Shown here in pieces: positions 43,203 to 53,159 of a stretch of DNA of 64,000 nt; within the stretch, counting starts at the first letter, position 1; every line of letters begins with the position of its first letter. Location: NCBI RefSeq assembly GCF_011250645.1, contig NZ_JAANNO010000001.1, forward strand, positions 642,658 to 706,657, read 5' to 3'. The translations under genes and the position numbers were made by a program. The notes beneath the pieces were generated by a model. That model was not told the DNA's origin. It did no database searches and was given only the letters and a program-made list of their open reading frames with translations. The stretch is from Motilibacter aurantiacus. GTDB lineage: Bacteria > Actinomycetota > Actinomycetes > Motilibacterales > Motilibacteraceae.

Positions 43203-45665
43203 ATGCGTCGACCCCACCCCAGGACCGCGCTCGCCGTCCTGACGACCACGCCGCTGCTGGCGGCCCTCGTCGCGGTCCCGTCGGCCGTCCCGGCCTCGGC
43301 GACCGCGCTGCCCGAGGTGCCGAGCCGCACGATCGGCTACGACGAGATCCAGGCCTACCCGCGGGAGAACGTCCTGCCGGTGTGGCCGGTCGACGCCGAC
43401 GACGCGTCGATCGCGATCGGCGTCGTGCCGTACCACGAGATCGCGCCGCGGCTGAACGCCCTGCAGGCCGCCGGCGACCGGGTGTCGGCCGGCGTCGTCG
43501 GCAAGTCCTCCTCCGGCTACGACATCTACGCCGTCACGGTCACCTGGCCGGAGACCGCCGCCGAGGCGCGACAGCAGGAGCGGTGGAAGCGCGAGATCGA
43601 GAACGAGCCGGCCCAGGCGCAGGACGACGCGCGGCTCAAGGCCGGCTACAAGACGCCGCTCTTCGTCAACGCCAACATCCACGGCAACGAGTGGGAGGGC
43701 ACGGACGCCGCGCTGCGCGTCATCGAGGAGTTCGCCACGAGCAACGACCCCGAGACCGTCACGCTGCTCAAGCGCAACCGCCTCGTCTTCAACGTCACCG
43801 CCAACCCCGACGGACGAGTCCTCGGGACGCGCGCCAACGCGGCGGGCTACGACCTCAACCGCGACCTGACCATCGTGTCGCAGCCCGAGACCGTCGTGAT
43901 CCGCGACCTCACGATCCAGACCCAGCCGGTCATCGCGCTGGACCTGCACGGCTACGTGTCGCCGACGCTGCTGCACCCGAGCACCCCGCCGCACAACGTC
44001 AACGACGAGTACGACCTCTACATCAAGCACGCGCTGCCGAACGCCCTCGGCATCGAGGCCGGCCTCAAGGCCCTCGGCTACCCGGAGACGCAGAGCGCGC
44101 GCATCCCCTTCCGCGACGACGCGCCCGGCGTGTGGGACGACTTCCCGCCGATCTACGTCCCCTCGTTCTCCATGCTGCAGAGCAGCATCCCCTACACGAT
44201 CGAGGCCCCGCTCAACCCGCGCGGCAACCTGACCCCGGCGGAGCGGGTGCGCCGGTCGGGCATCAACACCGACGTCCACGAGGTCGCGATCCGCGAGTCG
44301 CTCGACTACATCCAGGAGCACCGCGACGAGGTCCTCTTCGACCAGGCCGAGGTGTTCCGCCGCGGCTGGGCAGGGGAGCCGCAGCGTGACCTGCCCGACG
44401 GCTACGTGCCCGGCTGGGGACCGGAGGACAACTACCACACGACGTTCCCGCGCTCTTACGTCATCCCCGTCGGCCGGGGGCAGCGCTCCGACACCGCCGC
44501 CGCCCGGCTCGTCGACCTGATCGTCGGCAGCGACGGCCGCGTCACGCAGGCCACCCAGCCCTTCGAGGCCAACGGCAGGAGCTACGAGGCCGGGTCGTAC
44601 GTCATCGACCTGCACCAGCCGAAGCGCGGCCTGGTGAACTCCCTGCTCGAGCCCGGCGCCGACATCACCGACCGCGTCGACGACCTCTACGCCGGCCCGG
44701 CCGCGTGGAGCCAGGCGCTCACCTGGGGCGCGACGGTCGACACGCTGTGGGACGAGCTGCCCGGCGTCCCGACCAGGCGCACGTACGACGGCGTGGCCAA
44801 GGGCGGCCTGCCCGCCGGCACCCCGGACCTGCGCCTCGACATCCAGGACGGCGCCGACCTGCTCGCGGTCAACTCCCTGCTCGACCAGGGTGTCGACGTC
44901 TACCGCCTCGCCGACGGCTCGGTCGTCGTCCCGCACAGCGGCACCAACCGTCGGCTCGCGGCCGTCGAGACCCGCACCAACAAGGTGACGTTCACCGCCG
45001 CCCCCGCGGGCTGGACGGGCACGAAGCTCGACGAGGTCGTCGTCGGCTACCTCGGTACCGTCGAGGAGCGCGACACGCTGCTGGACAACGGCTTCGAGGC
45101 CCGCGCCCTGACCGCGAGCAACCTGGCCACGGCCTTGGCCGCGGACATCGACGTGCTGCTCGTCAACAGCAACGTCAACATCGGCGGCCTGAGCGCGCCC
45201 AACCGCGCAGCTCTCGACGCCTTCCTCGCCCGCGGCGGCGGTGTCGTCGGGCTCGGCACCCAGGGTGCGACGTTCACGAACGCCACGTCGCTGCTCGACG
45301 TGACCGCCACCGCCGGCGCGAGCCTGGCCAGCGGTGTCGTCAACGTGGTGAACAGCAACGGCCCGGTGGCCTCCGGCGCCGCCGCGACCTCCTGGGTCTT
45401 CCAGCCGGTCTGGTACACCGACGTCCCGGCGACCGCGACGGTCGAGCAGTCGTACGCCGCCGACCCGCTGCTCTCGGGCTGGTGGGCCTCGACCAGCGCC
45501 ACCAACGGCCAGGCCGCTGCCGCCGACCAGGCCAGCATCGTCAGCGCGGTGAGCGCCGGCGGCAACGGCGTCGTGCTGATCGGCACCGACCCGACCGTCC
45601 GCCTGCACGCCAAGGGGCTGCACTCGCAGCTCGGCCGCGCCATCCTCTTCGCCGCGGAGCGCTGA
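43203..45665 (+). CDS. Secreted M14-family zinc carboxypeptidase
   Basis: 820 aa with a signal peptide ending near VPASA. The peptidase domain (about 70-400) has zinc ligands in NANIHGNEWEGTDAALRVIE (HxxE) and ALDLHGYVSPTLL, the YDLNRDL substrate segment, and catalytic Glu in PYTIEAPLNPRGN. The second half contains further beta-rich domains of unknown role. It starts after AAGGAGAG. The gene is preceded by a leader peptide and probably degrades extracellular peptides or envelope components. Confidence 0.92.
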   Translation: MRRPHPRTALAVLTTTPLLAALVAVPSAVPASATALPEVPSRTIGYDEIQAYPRENVLPVWPVDADDASIAIGVVPYHEIAPRLNALQAAGDRVSAGVVGKSSSGYDIYAVTVTWPETAAEARQQERWKREIENEPAQAQDDARLKAGYKTPLFVNANIHGNEWEGTDAALRVIEEFATSNDPETVTLLKRNRLVFNVTANPDGRVLGTRANAAGYDLNRDLTIVSQPETVVIRDLTIQTQPVIALDLHGYVSPTLLHPSTPPHNVNDEYDLYIKHALPNALGIEAGLKALGYPETQSARIPFRDDAPGVWDDFPPIYVPSFSMLQSSIPYTIEAPLNPRGNLTPAERVRRSGINTDVHEVAIRESLDYIQEHRDEVLFDQAEVFRRGWAGEPQRDLPDGYVPGWGPEDNYHTTFPRSYVIPVGRGQRSDTAAARLVDLIVGSDGRVTQATQPFEANGRSYEAGSYVIDLHQPKRGLVNSLLEPGADITDRVDDLYAGPAAWSQALTWGATVDTLWDELPGVPTRRTYDGVAKGGLPAGTPDLRLDIQDGADLLAVNSLLDQGVDVYRLADGSVVVPHSGTNRRLAAVETRTNKVTFTAAPAGWTGTKLDEVVVGYLGTVEERDTLLDNGFEARALTASNLATALAADIDVLLVNSNVNIGGLSAPNRAALDAFLARGGGVVGLGTQGATFTNATSLLDVTATAGASLASGVVNVVNSNGPVASGAAATSWVFQPVWYTDVPATATVEQSYAADPLLSGWWASTSATNGQAAAADQASIVSAVSAGGNGVVLIGTDPTVRLHAKGLHSQLGRAILFAAER

Positions 45666-45690
45666 GCCGCTCCTCCTGACGACCGCTGAG

Positions 45691-45721
45691 CGGGCCGGGC
45701 ACGCGACGCGTGCCCGGCCCG
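45691..45721 (+). terminator. Strong hairpin after the M14 gene
   Basis: Perfect 14-bp arms (45691-45704 and 45708-45721) around a 3-base loop, 25 bp beyond the M14 stop. It is a clear intrinsic-type terminator. Confidence 0.8.
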
Positions 45722-45854
45722 TGGCGTCTCCTGACGCGTCTTCCCCCGGCCGTCGGCCGGCTCCCACGTCGCGATCGCCACACGCCGCGGCCGGGGTAGA
45801 CGCCACCGGGGCGGGCACGGTCCTCGCACAGGACGTCGTCGGAAGGAGACCCCC

Positions 45855-46910
45855 GTGCGTGCGTTGCGCCTCATGGCGTGGAAGTCCGAGCCGGAGCTGG
45901 TCGAGGTCCCCGACCCGGCCCCGGGCCCCGGCCAGGTGGTCGTCCGAGTGGGTGGCGCCGGCGCCTGCCACTCCGACCTGCACCTCATGCACGACTTCGA
46001 GGCGGGAACGGTCCCGTGGAGCCCGCCCTTCACCCTCGGCCACGAGAACGCCGGCTGGGTGCAGGCCGTCGGGGACGGCGTGACGGGAGTGCGGGTCGGC
46101 CAGCCGGTCGCGGTCTACGGCCCGTGGGGCTGCGGCACCTGCGCGCGCTGCCGGATGGGCATGGAGACGCTCTGCGAGAACGCCCTCCAGTCCCCCGCGC
46201 CCGGCGGTGGCGGCGGGCTCGGTGTCGACGGCGGCATGGCCGACCTGATGCTCGTCCCCGACGCCCGCCACCTGGTGCCGCTGCCCGAGGGGCTCGAGCC
46301 GGCCACCGCCGCACCTCTCACCGACGCCGGGCTCACGCCCTATCACGCCGTGCGCCGGTCCTGGCCCAAGCTCCCTCCGGGCAGCTTCGCCGTCGTCATC
46401 GGAGTCGGCGGGCTGGGCCACGTGGCGGTGCAGATCCTCAAGGCCACCACGGCCACGACCGTCATCGCGGTCGACCGGCGGCCGGAGGCGCTCGAGCTCG
46501 CCCGGCGGCACGGCGCGGACCACGCGGTGGCCTCCGACGCCGACGCCGCGCGGACGATCCGCGAGCTCACCCGCGGGCTCGGCGCCGACGTCGTGCTCGA
46601 CTGCGTCGGCGTCGACGCGACCCTCGCCCTCGGCGCCCAGGTCGCGCGTCCCCTCGGCGACCTCACGATCGTCGGCATCGGCGGCGGCAGCCTGCCGGTC
46701 TCGTTCTTCGGCGTGCCGTACGAGGTCAGCATCCAGACGATCTACTGGGGCTCGCGCTCCGAGCTCGTCGAGGTGCTCGACCTCGGCGCCCGCGGGCTGC
46801 TCCGGCCGCAGGTCACGAGGTACTCGCTCGACGAGGCGGCCGAGGCGTACCGCAAGCTCGCGGCGGGCGAGGTCGCAGGGCGCGCGGTCGTGACCCCGAA
46901 CGCGTCCTGA
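45855..46910 (+). CDS. Zinc-dependent alcohol dehydrogenase
   Basis: 351-aa MDR-family enzyme. Catalytic zinc ligands are Cys in GACHSDLH and the GHEN motif of FTLGHENAGWV; the structural zinc lobe is CGTCARCRMGMETLC. The Rossmann motif is VIGVGGLGHVAVQILKA. The GTG start follows GGAAGGAG. The substrate is not clear; the extended FFGVPYEVSIQTIYWGSRSE segment resembles aryl or branched-chain alcohol dehydrogenases (Adh group). Confidence 0.92.
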   Translation: MRALRLMAWKSEPELVEVPDPAPGPGQVVVRVGGAGACHSDLHLMHDFEAGTVPWSPPFTLGHENAGWVQAVGDGVTGVRVGQPVAVYGPWGCGTCARCRMGMETLCENALQSPAPGGGGGLGVDGGMADLMLVPDARHLVPLPEGLEPATAAPLTDAGLTPYHAVRRSWPKLPPGSFAVVIGVGGLGHVAVQILKATTATTVIAVDRRPEALELARRHGADHAVASDADAARTIRELTRGLGADVVLDCVGVDATLALGAQVARPLGDLTIVGIGGGSLPVSFFGVPYEVSIQTIYWGSRSELVEVLDLGARGLLRPQVTRYSLDEAAEAYRKLAAGEVAGRAVVTPNAS

Positions 46911-47015
46911 CCGCCTTCCCGCCGTGCGGTGCCCCGAGGCCGTGGCGGCCACCGCGGCGCACCTGGCCCGGCTGCAGGAGCAGTCGGGCCACCCGGCCGC
47001 CTGACCTGTCGGCAT

Positions 47016-47090
47016 CCGGGAGCCCGCCTCCCCACCGCACGGGCTCCCGGGTGCGCGCCCGCCGCCGCTGCTCGGGGCGACGGCGGGCGC
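47016..47090. terminator. Two tandem hairpins between convergent genes
   Basis: Perfect 11-bp arms at 47016-47026 and 47040-47050, then perfect 10-bp arms at 47055-47064 and 47081-47090. They lie between the ends of the alcohol dehydrogenase and methyltransferase genes and probably terminate both. The rest of this 250-bp gap holds no convincing gene. Confidence 0.65.
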
Positions 47091-47160
47091 GCTGTCGGTA
47101 TTCGGAGCCGGCGCTGGCGGGGATGCCCGCTGAGCGCCGTCCCTGCCCCCCGGTCGACGG

Positions 47161-47867
47161 CTACGGCCGGACGGCGCGGACGAGGTACTGCATCTGCAGC
47201 TCGTGGTGGTCCGCCACCCCGTGCGCCGAGTCCAGCGCGTAGATGGCCTCCAGCGGGGTCACGGTGACGTCCTCGAAGCCGGCCTGCTTGACGAGCAGGG
47301 CCGTGTCCTCGATGGAGCGCGAGGTGGCGAGCCGCAGCGCGGCAGCGACGGTCTCGTCGTAGAGCAGGGTGAACTCCGGGGTGCCCTCGTCCAGCCCGTC
47401 GGGGAACCACGTGGCGTCCACGACCGCGAGCACGCCGCCGGGCCGCAGGACGCGCTTCCAGTTGGCGAGCGCGGTCATCGGCTCGCGCAGGGTCCACATC
47501 ACGTACCGGTTCGTGATCGCGTCGAAGCTCTCGTCCGGGTACGCCGGGGCGACGGCGTCCCCGAGCTCGATCCGGGGCGGGCTCGCCATGCGCCCGGCGT
47601 GCGCCCGCGCGACCTCGACCATGCCCTCGGCGAGGTCGGTCCCGACGACCCGGTGGCCCAGCTCGGCCAGCAGCGTCGACACGTAGCCGCTGCCGGTGCC
47701 GAGGTCGAGCACGTCCGCGGGGGCCGCCGGCAGCGCCGCGCAGAACGCCTCGGCCCAGGCCTTCCGGTCGGCCTCGTAGCGCTCGGGGCGCAGCTGATAG
47801 GCGTCGTAGGGGACGCTCCGCCCGCTCCAGTAGGCGTTGAGGTTGTCCTGGACGTGCGAAGCGCTGG

Positions 47868-47871
<4 letters not shown>
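47161..47871 (-). CDS. Class I SAM-dependent methyltransferase, transporter operon
   Basis: 236-aa methyltransferase with SAM motif VLDLGTGSGYVSTLLAELGH, acidic strand VVGTDLAEGMVEVARAHAG and VLRPGGVLAVVDATWFPDG. It is the last gene of a five-gene operon whose middle encodes a FecCD-type ABC transporter, and its start overlaps the ATPase stop. A second methyltransferase opens the same operon. Substrate unknown; methylation of an imported or produced metal chelator is a reasonable inference. Confidence 0.88.
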
Positions 47872-48655
<784 letters not shown>

Positions 48656-48659
<4 letters not shown>

Positions 48660-49690
48660 GAGGCGCTGCCGAAGCGGTCGACGATCGCCCGCAGCCCGTC
48701 GAGCGCCAGCGGCGACGGCGGCTCGGTGAAGTTGAACAGCTGCGTCATGACGTTGCCGTCCCGGACCGCGGCGAGGTTGCCGGCACCCGGCAGGTCGGTG
48801 ACCGCCTTCTCGACGGCGGCCGGGTCGCCCTCGGAGTAGAGCAGGACCAGGACGTCGGGGTCCCGGCCGATGAGCTCCTCGAGCGTGACCTCGAAGACGC
48901 GCTCGTCGGTGTCGGCGAAGACGTTCTCGAAGCCGGCCGCCTCCAGCTGCGGGTGGGCCATGCTGCGCGTCCCGTAGGCGTACGTCGTGCCGCCGCCGAC
49001 CGTCGGGTACAGCACCGCGGCCGTGCGACGCTCCCCTGCCGGGGTCTGCGAGGTCGCCTGCTCGACCTCCGCGCGGAAGGCGTCGGCCTTCTGCCGGGCG
49101 ACGTCCTCGACGCCGAACACCTTGCCGTAAACCAGGAACTGCTCCTCCACGGACGCGAAGGAGGGGTCGGTGGGCGGCTCGGGGCAGAGCGCGGGCTCCT
49201 CGAGCAGCGGGATGCCGACGGCGGCGAGCGTCTCCCGGCTGAGGTTGTCGACCGACCCCATGACCAGGTCGGGCTCGAGGTCGAGGACCGCCTCCTTGGA
49301 GATCTGCAGGTGTCCGCTGCCGTCGATCTTGTCCGTGAGCAGCGGGACGTCCTCCAGCTCCGCCCACGTGGCGTCGTCGTAGTAGTCGCGGGCGAACGCG
49401 CCGGCGCGGGAGATGACCTTGCTCATGACGCCGAGCTCGTGCAGGTAGGGCACCGGCGAGCTCTTGAGCAGCACGACTCGCTCCGGCGCCTTCTCGAACG
49501 TGACCTCCTCGCCGCAGTTCTCGACCGTGAGCGGGAACGACCCGCTGCCGGCCGGGCTCCCCGCCGCCGAAGCGGGCGCGGCGGCAGGGGCGGCTGCCTC
49601 GTCGCCCGAGCCGCACGCGCTCAGCGTGAGGGCACCGGCGGCCAGGACGGCGGCCACCGCACGGTAGCGCCGGGAGCGGCTGATGCTCAT
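48656..49690 (-). CDS. ABC substrate-binding lipoprotein, FecB/TroA-like
   Basis: 344-aa metal-chelate binding protein. The lipobox is LTLSAC, followed by an Ala-rich linker and the paired helical-backbone lobes (VENCGEEVTFEKAPERVVLL, DLEPDLVMGSVDNLSRETLA, YAYGTRSMAHPQLEAAGFEN). Such proteins bind iron-siderophore complexes, haem or cobalamin. The exact ligand is not readable; no cobalamin riboswitch is seen, so a siderophore or other chelate is favoured. Confidence 0.9.
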
Positions 49691-49736
49691 CGTTCTCCTT
49701 CAGGTGTTCGCGTTCGTGCGACGTCAGGTGCAGGGC

Positions 49737-50843
49737 TCACACGCCCGGCGTGTGCAGCCGGCGCACGAGGATCAGGAGGAAGGGCGCGCCCACGAGGGCG
49801 GTGACGATGCCGATGGGGAGCTCCTGCGGCTGCAGCACGACGCGTGCGGCGATGTCGGCCCAGACGAGGAAGATCGCGCCCAGCAGTGCCGCGACCGGCA
49901 GGGCGCGGGCGTGCGCGGCGCCGATGATGCGGCGGGCGAAGTGCGGGACGACCAGCCCGACGAAGCCGATGCTTCCCGAGGCGGCGACGAGCACGCCGAC
50001 GCACAGCGAGACCAGCAGCAGCAGCCGGGTGCGGAAGGCCGCCGGCGAGACGCCGAGCGACAGAGCGGTGTCGTCGCCGATAGCGAGCGCGTCCAGCCGC
50101 CGTCCCCACACCGTCAGCAGCCCCACGGTCAGCAGGACCACCGCCGCCACGACGGCGAGGGGGCCGTTCCAGGTCGCGAGCCCGAGCGAGCCGAGCAGCC
50201 AGAAGAGGACCGACCGCGCCCCCTCCGCAGAGTCGGACGCGAAGATCAGGAAGCTGGTGAGCGCATAGAGCGCGTAGCCGACGGCGACGCCGGCCAGCAG
50301 CAGGCGCACCGAGGTCACCCGGCCGGACGTGCGGGCCACCAGGAAGACCAGCGCGGACGCGGCGAGGGCCCCCAGGAAGGCGCTGCCCTGCAGGGCGTAC
50401 TCGCCGAGGCCGGCGCCGAAGCCGAACAGGATCGCGCCGGCAGCACCGCTCGACGCCCCGGAGTTCACCCCGAGCAGGTACGGGTCGGCGAGCATGTTGC
50501 GCACCATCGCCTGCATCGCCGCGCCGCAGACCGCCAGCCCCGCGCCGACCAGCGCACCGAGCAGCACGCGGGGGAAGCGGACCTGCCAGACGATCGCGTC
50601 CTGCGACAGGGACCAGGTGCGCTCGCCGGGCAGCCCGAGCAGGTGGTGGCCGACGATCGAGGCCACCGTGCCCGGGCCGATGGCCACCGCCCCCGCGCCG
50701 ACCCCGACGACCAGCGTGAGGACGAGCAGCGCGGTCAGGCCGGCCAGCCAGGCGACGAACCGGCGGCGCAGCCGGCGCAGCCCCAGGACGTCGCCGCCCG
50801 CGGCCACGCTCGCCGCCGCGGACGGCTCGGCGGCGAGGCTCAC
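49737..50843 (-). CDS. FecCD-family ABC permease
   Basis: 368-aa membrane protein with about ten spans. FecCD landmarks include VRFPRVLLGALVGAGLAVCG, MQAMVRNMLADPYLLGVNSG and SIGFVGLVVPHFARRIIGAA. The GTG start at 50843 overlaps the upstream methyltransferase stop. It forms the homodimeric channel of a metal-chelate importer with the adjacent ATPase. Confidence 0.94.
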   Translation of the reverse strand: MSLAAEPSAAASVAAGGDVLGLRRLRRRFVAWLAGLTALLVLTLVVGVGAGAVAIGPGTVASIVGHHLLGLPGERTWSLSQDAIVWQVRFPRVLLGALVGAGLAVCGAAMQAMVRNMLADPYLLGVNSGASSGAAGAILFGFGAGLGEYALQGSAFLGALAASALVFLVARTSGRVTSVRLLLAGVAVGYALYALTSFLIFASDSAEGARSVLFWLLGSLGLATWNGPLAVVAAVVLLTVGLLTVWGRRLDALAIGDDTALSLGVSPAAFRTRLLLLVSLCVGVLVAASGSIGFVGLVVPHFARRIIGAAHARALPVAALLGAIFLVWADIAARVVLQPQELPIGIVTALVGAPFLLILVRRLHTPGV

Positions 50844-51652
50844 GAGGACTTGACCGCCACCAGCACCCGGTCCGAGTACCACTGCCACACCGTGTCGACC
50901 TCGGCGAAGCCGGCGTCGAGCAGGGCCGCGCGGTGCAGGGCGTACGACGTCGAGCCCTCGGGGCGGGCGACGTAGCGGCTCCGGGCGGCCTCGCGGCGCG
51001 CCTCGCGCTCCCGCGCTGCGGCCGCGAGCTCGGGACGGGCGAGCGCCTGCTCCCACCAGCCGTCCCAGTCCCCCGCGCCGCCCTCCACGAACGACTCGGC
51101 GTAGTCCGCCGCGTAGGCCTCGTCGGAGACCCGGGTGAGCGTCCCGGCGGCGGGGGCGTACGGCATCCCGTCGCCGTTGAGCAGGACGCCACCGGGCCGC
51201 AGCAGTCCGTGAGCGGCGGCATAGACCGCGTGCAGCGAGCCGGGGTCAAGCCAGTGCAGGGCCGTGGTGGAGACGACCGCGTCGAACCCGATGACGGGCA
51301 GCGAGCCGGCCCACCCCGGCTCGCGCAGGTCAGCGTCGACGAAGCGCAGCCGCTCCCCCCACACCGGGCCGTACGCTTCGGCGCCGATCGCGAGCAGCAC
51401 CGGGTCGGCGTCCACCGCGACGCAGGCGGCCCCGGGCAGCGCCCGCAGCAGCCGGTCGGAGGTGGAGCCCGGACCGGCGCCGAGGTCGAGGACACGGGCC
51501 TGTGGCCCCGCGAGCCGCGCGACGACGTCGGCCATCACGGAGAAGCGCTCCTCGCGCCGGGGCAGGAAGCCCTGCTGCTGCTCGTCCCAGCTGCGCAGCA
51601 GCTCTGCGCTCCAGTCGGCCGCTGTGCCCTGCACGGCCGTCGCCCCGCTCAC
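50840..51652 (-). CDS. Class I SAM-dependent methyltransferase, trans-aconitate-methyltransferase-like
   Basis: 270-aa enzyme with VLDLGAGPGSTSDRLLRALP as SAM motif I, ACVAVDADPVLLAIGAEAYG, and FDAVVSTTALHWLDPGSLHA, the latter typical of Tam-like methyltransferases. The GTG start follows GAGGGAG at 5 bases. It is the first gene of the metal-chelate transporter operon and overlaps the permease gene by 4 bp. Its substrate may be a carboxylate-containing metallophore, by analogy only. Confidence 0.87.
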   Translation of the reverse strand: MSGATAVQGTAADWSAELLRSWDEQQQGFLPRREERFSVMADVVARLAGPQARVLDLGAGPGSTSDRLLRALPGAACVAVDADPVLLAIGAEAYGPVWGERLRFVDADLREPGWAGSLPVIGFDAVVSTTALHWLDPGSLHAVYAAAHGLLRPGGVLLNGDGMPYAPAAGTLTRVSDEAYAADYAESFVEGGAGDWDGWWEQALARPELAAAAREREARREAARSRYVARPEGSTSYALHRAALLDAGFAEVDTVWQWYSDRVLVAVKSS

Positions 51653-51756
51653 GTCGTCTCCCTCGCCTCGCCTGCAGTCCGAAGCCCGGGGCGCCAAGAG
51701 CTCTCCGGGCGACAGGCCGCCCCGGGTCCGGCACCCACCATGCCCTTACGTGCCCT

Positions 51757-51787
51757 CTTGATGCAACTGCGAGCTACTTGCAACAAG
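51757..51787. promoter_or_regulatory. 31-bp inverted repeat upstream of transporter operon
   Basis: Arms CTTGATGCAA (51757-51766) and TTGCAACAAG (51778-51787) match at nine of ten positions around an 11-base spacer, 105 bp before the first gene of the methyltransferase-ABC operon. It looks like an operator for a metal-responsive or other dimeric regulator. Confidence 0.5.
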
Positions 51788-51931
51788 GTGAACAGCGAGC
51801 GAAACCCGCGGCCGCGCCGGCCACATGCGACGGAGTCGGGCAAGAGCTGCTTCGGAGGGGCGAGCGGGGCAGCCGGGGCATCGCCGACGGAGGCGTGCCC
51901 ACCGGCTGCGCCCGGCTCGGGCGAGCGGCAG

Positions 51932-51960
51932 TTGATACCCCTGGGGGGTAGGGGTACAGT
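51932..51960 (+). promoter_or_regulatory. csoR promoter with CsoR-like operator in spacer
   Basis: TTGATA (51932-51937) and TACAGT (51955-51960) are separated by exactly 17 bases. The spacer contains TACCCC (51936-51941) and GGGGTA (51945-51950), a TACCCC-n3-GGGGTA palindrome like known CsoR sites, followed by a second GGGGTA. Binding of CsoR would block polymerase until copper displaces it. Confidence 0.75.
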
Positions 51961-51999
51961 GGCGGTATGAGGCCCAGCCGACGGGACGAGGAGCACGAG

Positions 52000-52302
52000 A
52001 TGACGACAGCGGCCCACGCCACGCCCGGCTACTCCGAGGACAAGGAAGCGCACCTCAAGCGACTGCGCCGCATCGAGGGGCAGGTCCGCGGGCTGCAGCG
52101 CCAGGTGGAGAACGACACCTACTGCATCGACGTCCTGACGCAGGTCTCGGCTGCGACCCGCGCGCTGGAGTCGTTCGCGCTGTCCCTGCTCGAGGAGCAC
52201 CTGCACCACTGCGTCGCCGCGGCGCTGCAGAACGGGGGCGACGAGGCGGACGCGAAGGTCAAGGAGGCGTCCGCCGCCATCGCCCGCCTCGTCAAGTCCT
52301 GA
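52000..52302 (+). CDS. csoR: Copper-sensing transcriptional repressor CsoR
   Basis: 100-aa helical DUF156 repressor that releases DNA when it binds Cu(I). The copper ligands are Cys42 (DTYCIDVL), His67 and Cys71 (LEEHLHHCVAAAL), the standard C-H-C set. The helix RLRRIEGQVRGLQRQVEND is characteristic. The ATG at 52000 has a perfect site (AGGAG, 6 bases away); an in-frame ATG at 51967 lies in the promoter region and is not used. It heads the copper operon. Confidence 0.95.
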   Translation: MTTAAHATPGYSEDKEAHLKRLRRIEGQVRGLQRQVENDTYCIDVLTQVSAATRALESFALSLLEEHLHHCVAAALQNGGDEADAKVKEASAAIARLVKS

Positions 52303-52353
52303 CCCGGCGACACGCACGTCCCGCCACCCGAGCACCGACCAGAGGAGCAGCAC

Positions 52354-52578
52354 ATGACCACCACCACCTACACCGTCACCGGGATGACCTGCGGCCACTG
52401 CGTGGGCGCGGTGACCGAGGAGATCAGCCGGCTGCGGGGGGTCACCGACGTCGCCGTCGACCTCAACCCCGGGGGCGCCTCGGTCGTCACCGTCACCTCG
52501 TCCGCCCCCCTGGACGAGCCGGCGGTCCGCGAGGCGGTCGACGAGGCCGGCTACGAGCTCACGGGAGCTGCACAGTGA
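52354..52578 (+). CDS. copZ: Copper chaperone, heavy-metal-associated domain (CopZ-like)
   Basis: 74-aa single HMA domain with the metal motif [11 protein letters not shown] (CxxC) and the ferredoxin-like fold. It carries Cu(I) to the CopA ATPase in the cytoplasm. AGAGGAG precedes the ATG. The stop overlaps the next gene (GTGA), and csoR lies 51 bp upstream. Confidence 0.93.
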   Translation: MTTTTYTVTGMTCGHCVGAVTEEISRLRGVTDVAVDLNPGGASVVTVTSSAPLDEPAVREAVDEAGYELTGAAQ

Positions 52579-53159
52579 CCCCGCCCCGCCGGGAGCTGCC
52601 GCTGGGCGCTCGCCTCGGCGGCTTCGCGGCGGTGCTCGCGCTCGCCTTCGCCGGCGCGTACGGCGCCGGCACGGTGCTCGAGGACGGCGAGGCGGCAGCC
52701 GGGGCCACGCCGTCGTCCGACCCCAGCCCCGCGCACGGCCACGGCGGCGCACCCGGCACCGGCAGCACCTCCGGCGGGTACGCCCTGTCCCTGCCCAAGG
52801 GGTCGGTGCCGGCCGGGGCCACGGTCCCCCTCCAGTTCTCCGTCATCGGGCCCGACGGCACACCGGTGTCCGCCTTCGAGCTGCACGACGGCGCGGCGCT
52901 GCGCGTGCTCGTGCTCACCGACGACCTCGCCGACCCGCAGCGCCTCGAGCCGGTCCAGGGCGCCGGCGGCGGCTGGACCGCGCTGGTCGAGCTCGCGGAC
53001 GCCGGGACGTACCGGCTCGTCGCCGACTTCGTCCCGGCCGAGGGGCCGTCGGCCGGGGCCCGCCAGACCGTGGGGGCCGACCTCGAGGCGCTCGCAGGCC
53101 CGGCGCCCGCCGCCCTGGGCCGGGCATCGACGACCGAGCGACCCCAGGAGACACCGTGA
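52575..53159 (+). CDS. Membrane-anchored exported protein of the copper operon
   Basis: 194 aa with an N-terminal membrane anchor ([20 protein letters not shown]), a His/Gly/Ser-rich linker ([19 protein letters not shown]) and an outside beta-rich domain. It sits between copZ and copA with GTGA overlaps on both sides, so it is certainly part of the operon. I recall a related protein at this place in other actinomycetes with an HVHP motif in its domain; here the corresponding stretch reads [16 protein letters not shown] and has no His, so its copper role may differ. Function unknown. Confidence 0.75.
   Translation: MTPPRRELPLGARLGGFAAVLALAFAGAYGAGTVLEDGEAAAGATPSSDPSPAHGHGGAPGTGSTSGGYALSLPKGSVPAGATVPLQFSVIGPDGTPVSAFELHDGAALRVLVLTDDLADPQRLEPVQGAGGGWTALVELADAGTYRLVADFVPAEGPSAGARQTVGADLEALAGPAPAALGRASTTERPQETP

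Noticed and set aside
46924-47004. 26-codon GTG frame after the alcohol dehydrogenase gene
   Set aside because: No ribosome binding site, no known family, and it sits just before the terminator hairpins. It may be a gene remnant but cannot be supported.
42981-47015. Long minus-strand open frame of over 1300 codons opposite the M14 and alcohol dehydrogenase genes
   Set aside because: Antisense shadow with repetitive Val/Asp/Gly/Arg composition, whereas the plus strand encodes two complete recognisable proteins with good starts.
51653-51999. Cobalamin riboswitch upstream of the FecCD transporter operon
   Set aside because: I searched the 347-bp region by eye for the B12-box and its stems and saw none. 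The region holds only the inverted repeat and the csoR promoter.
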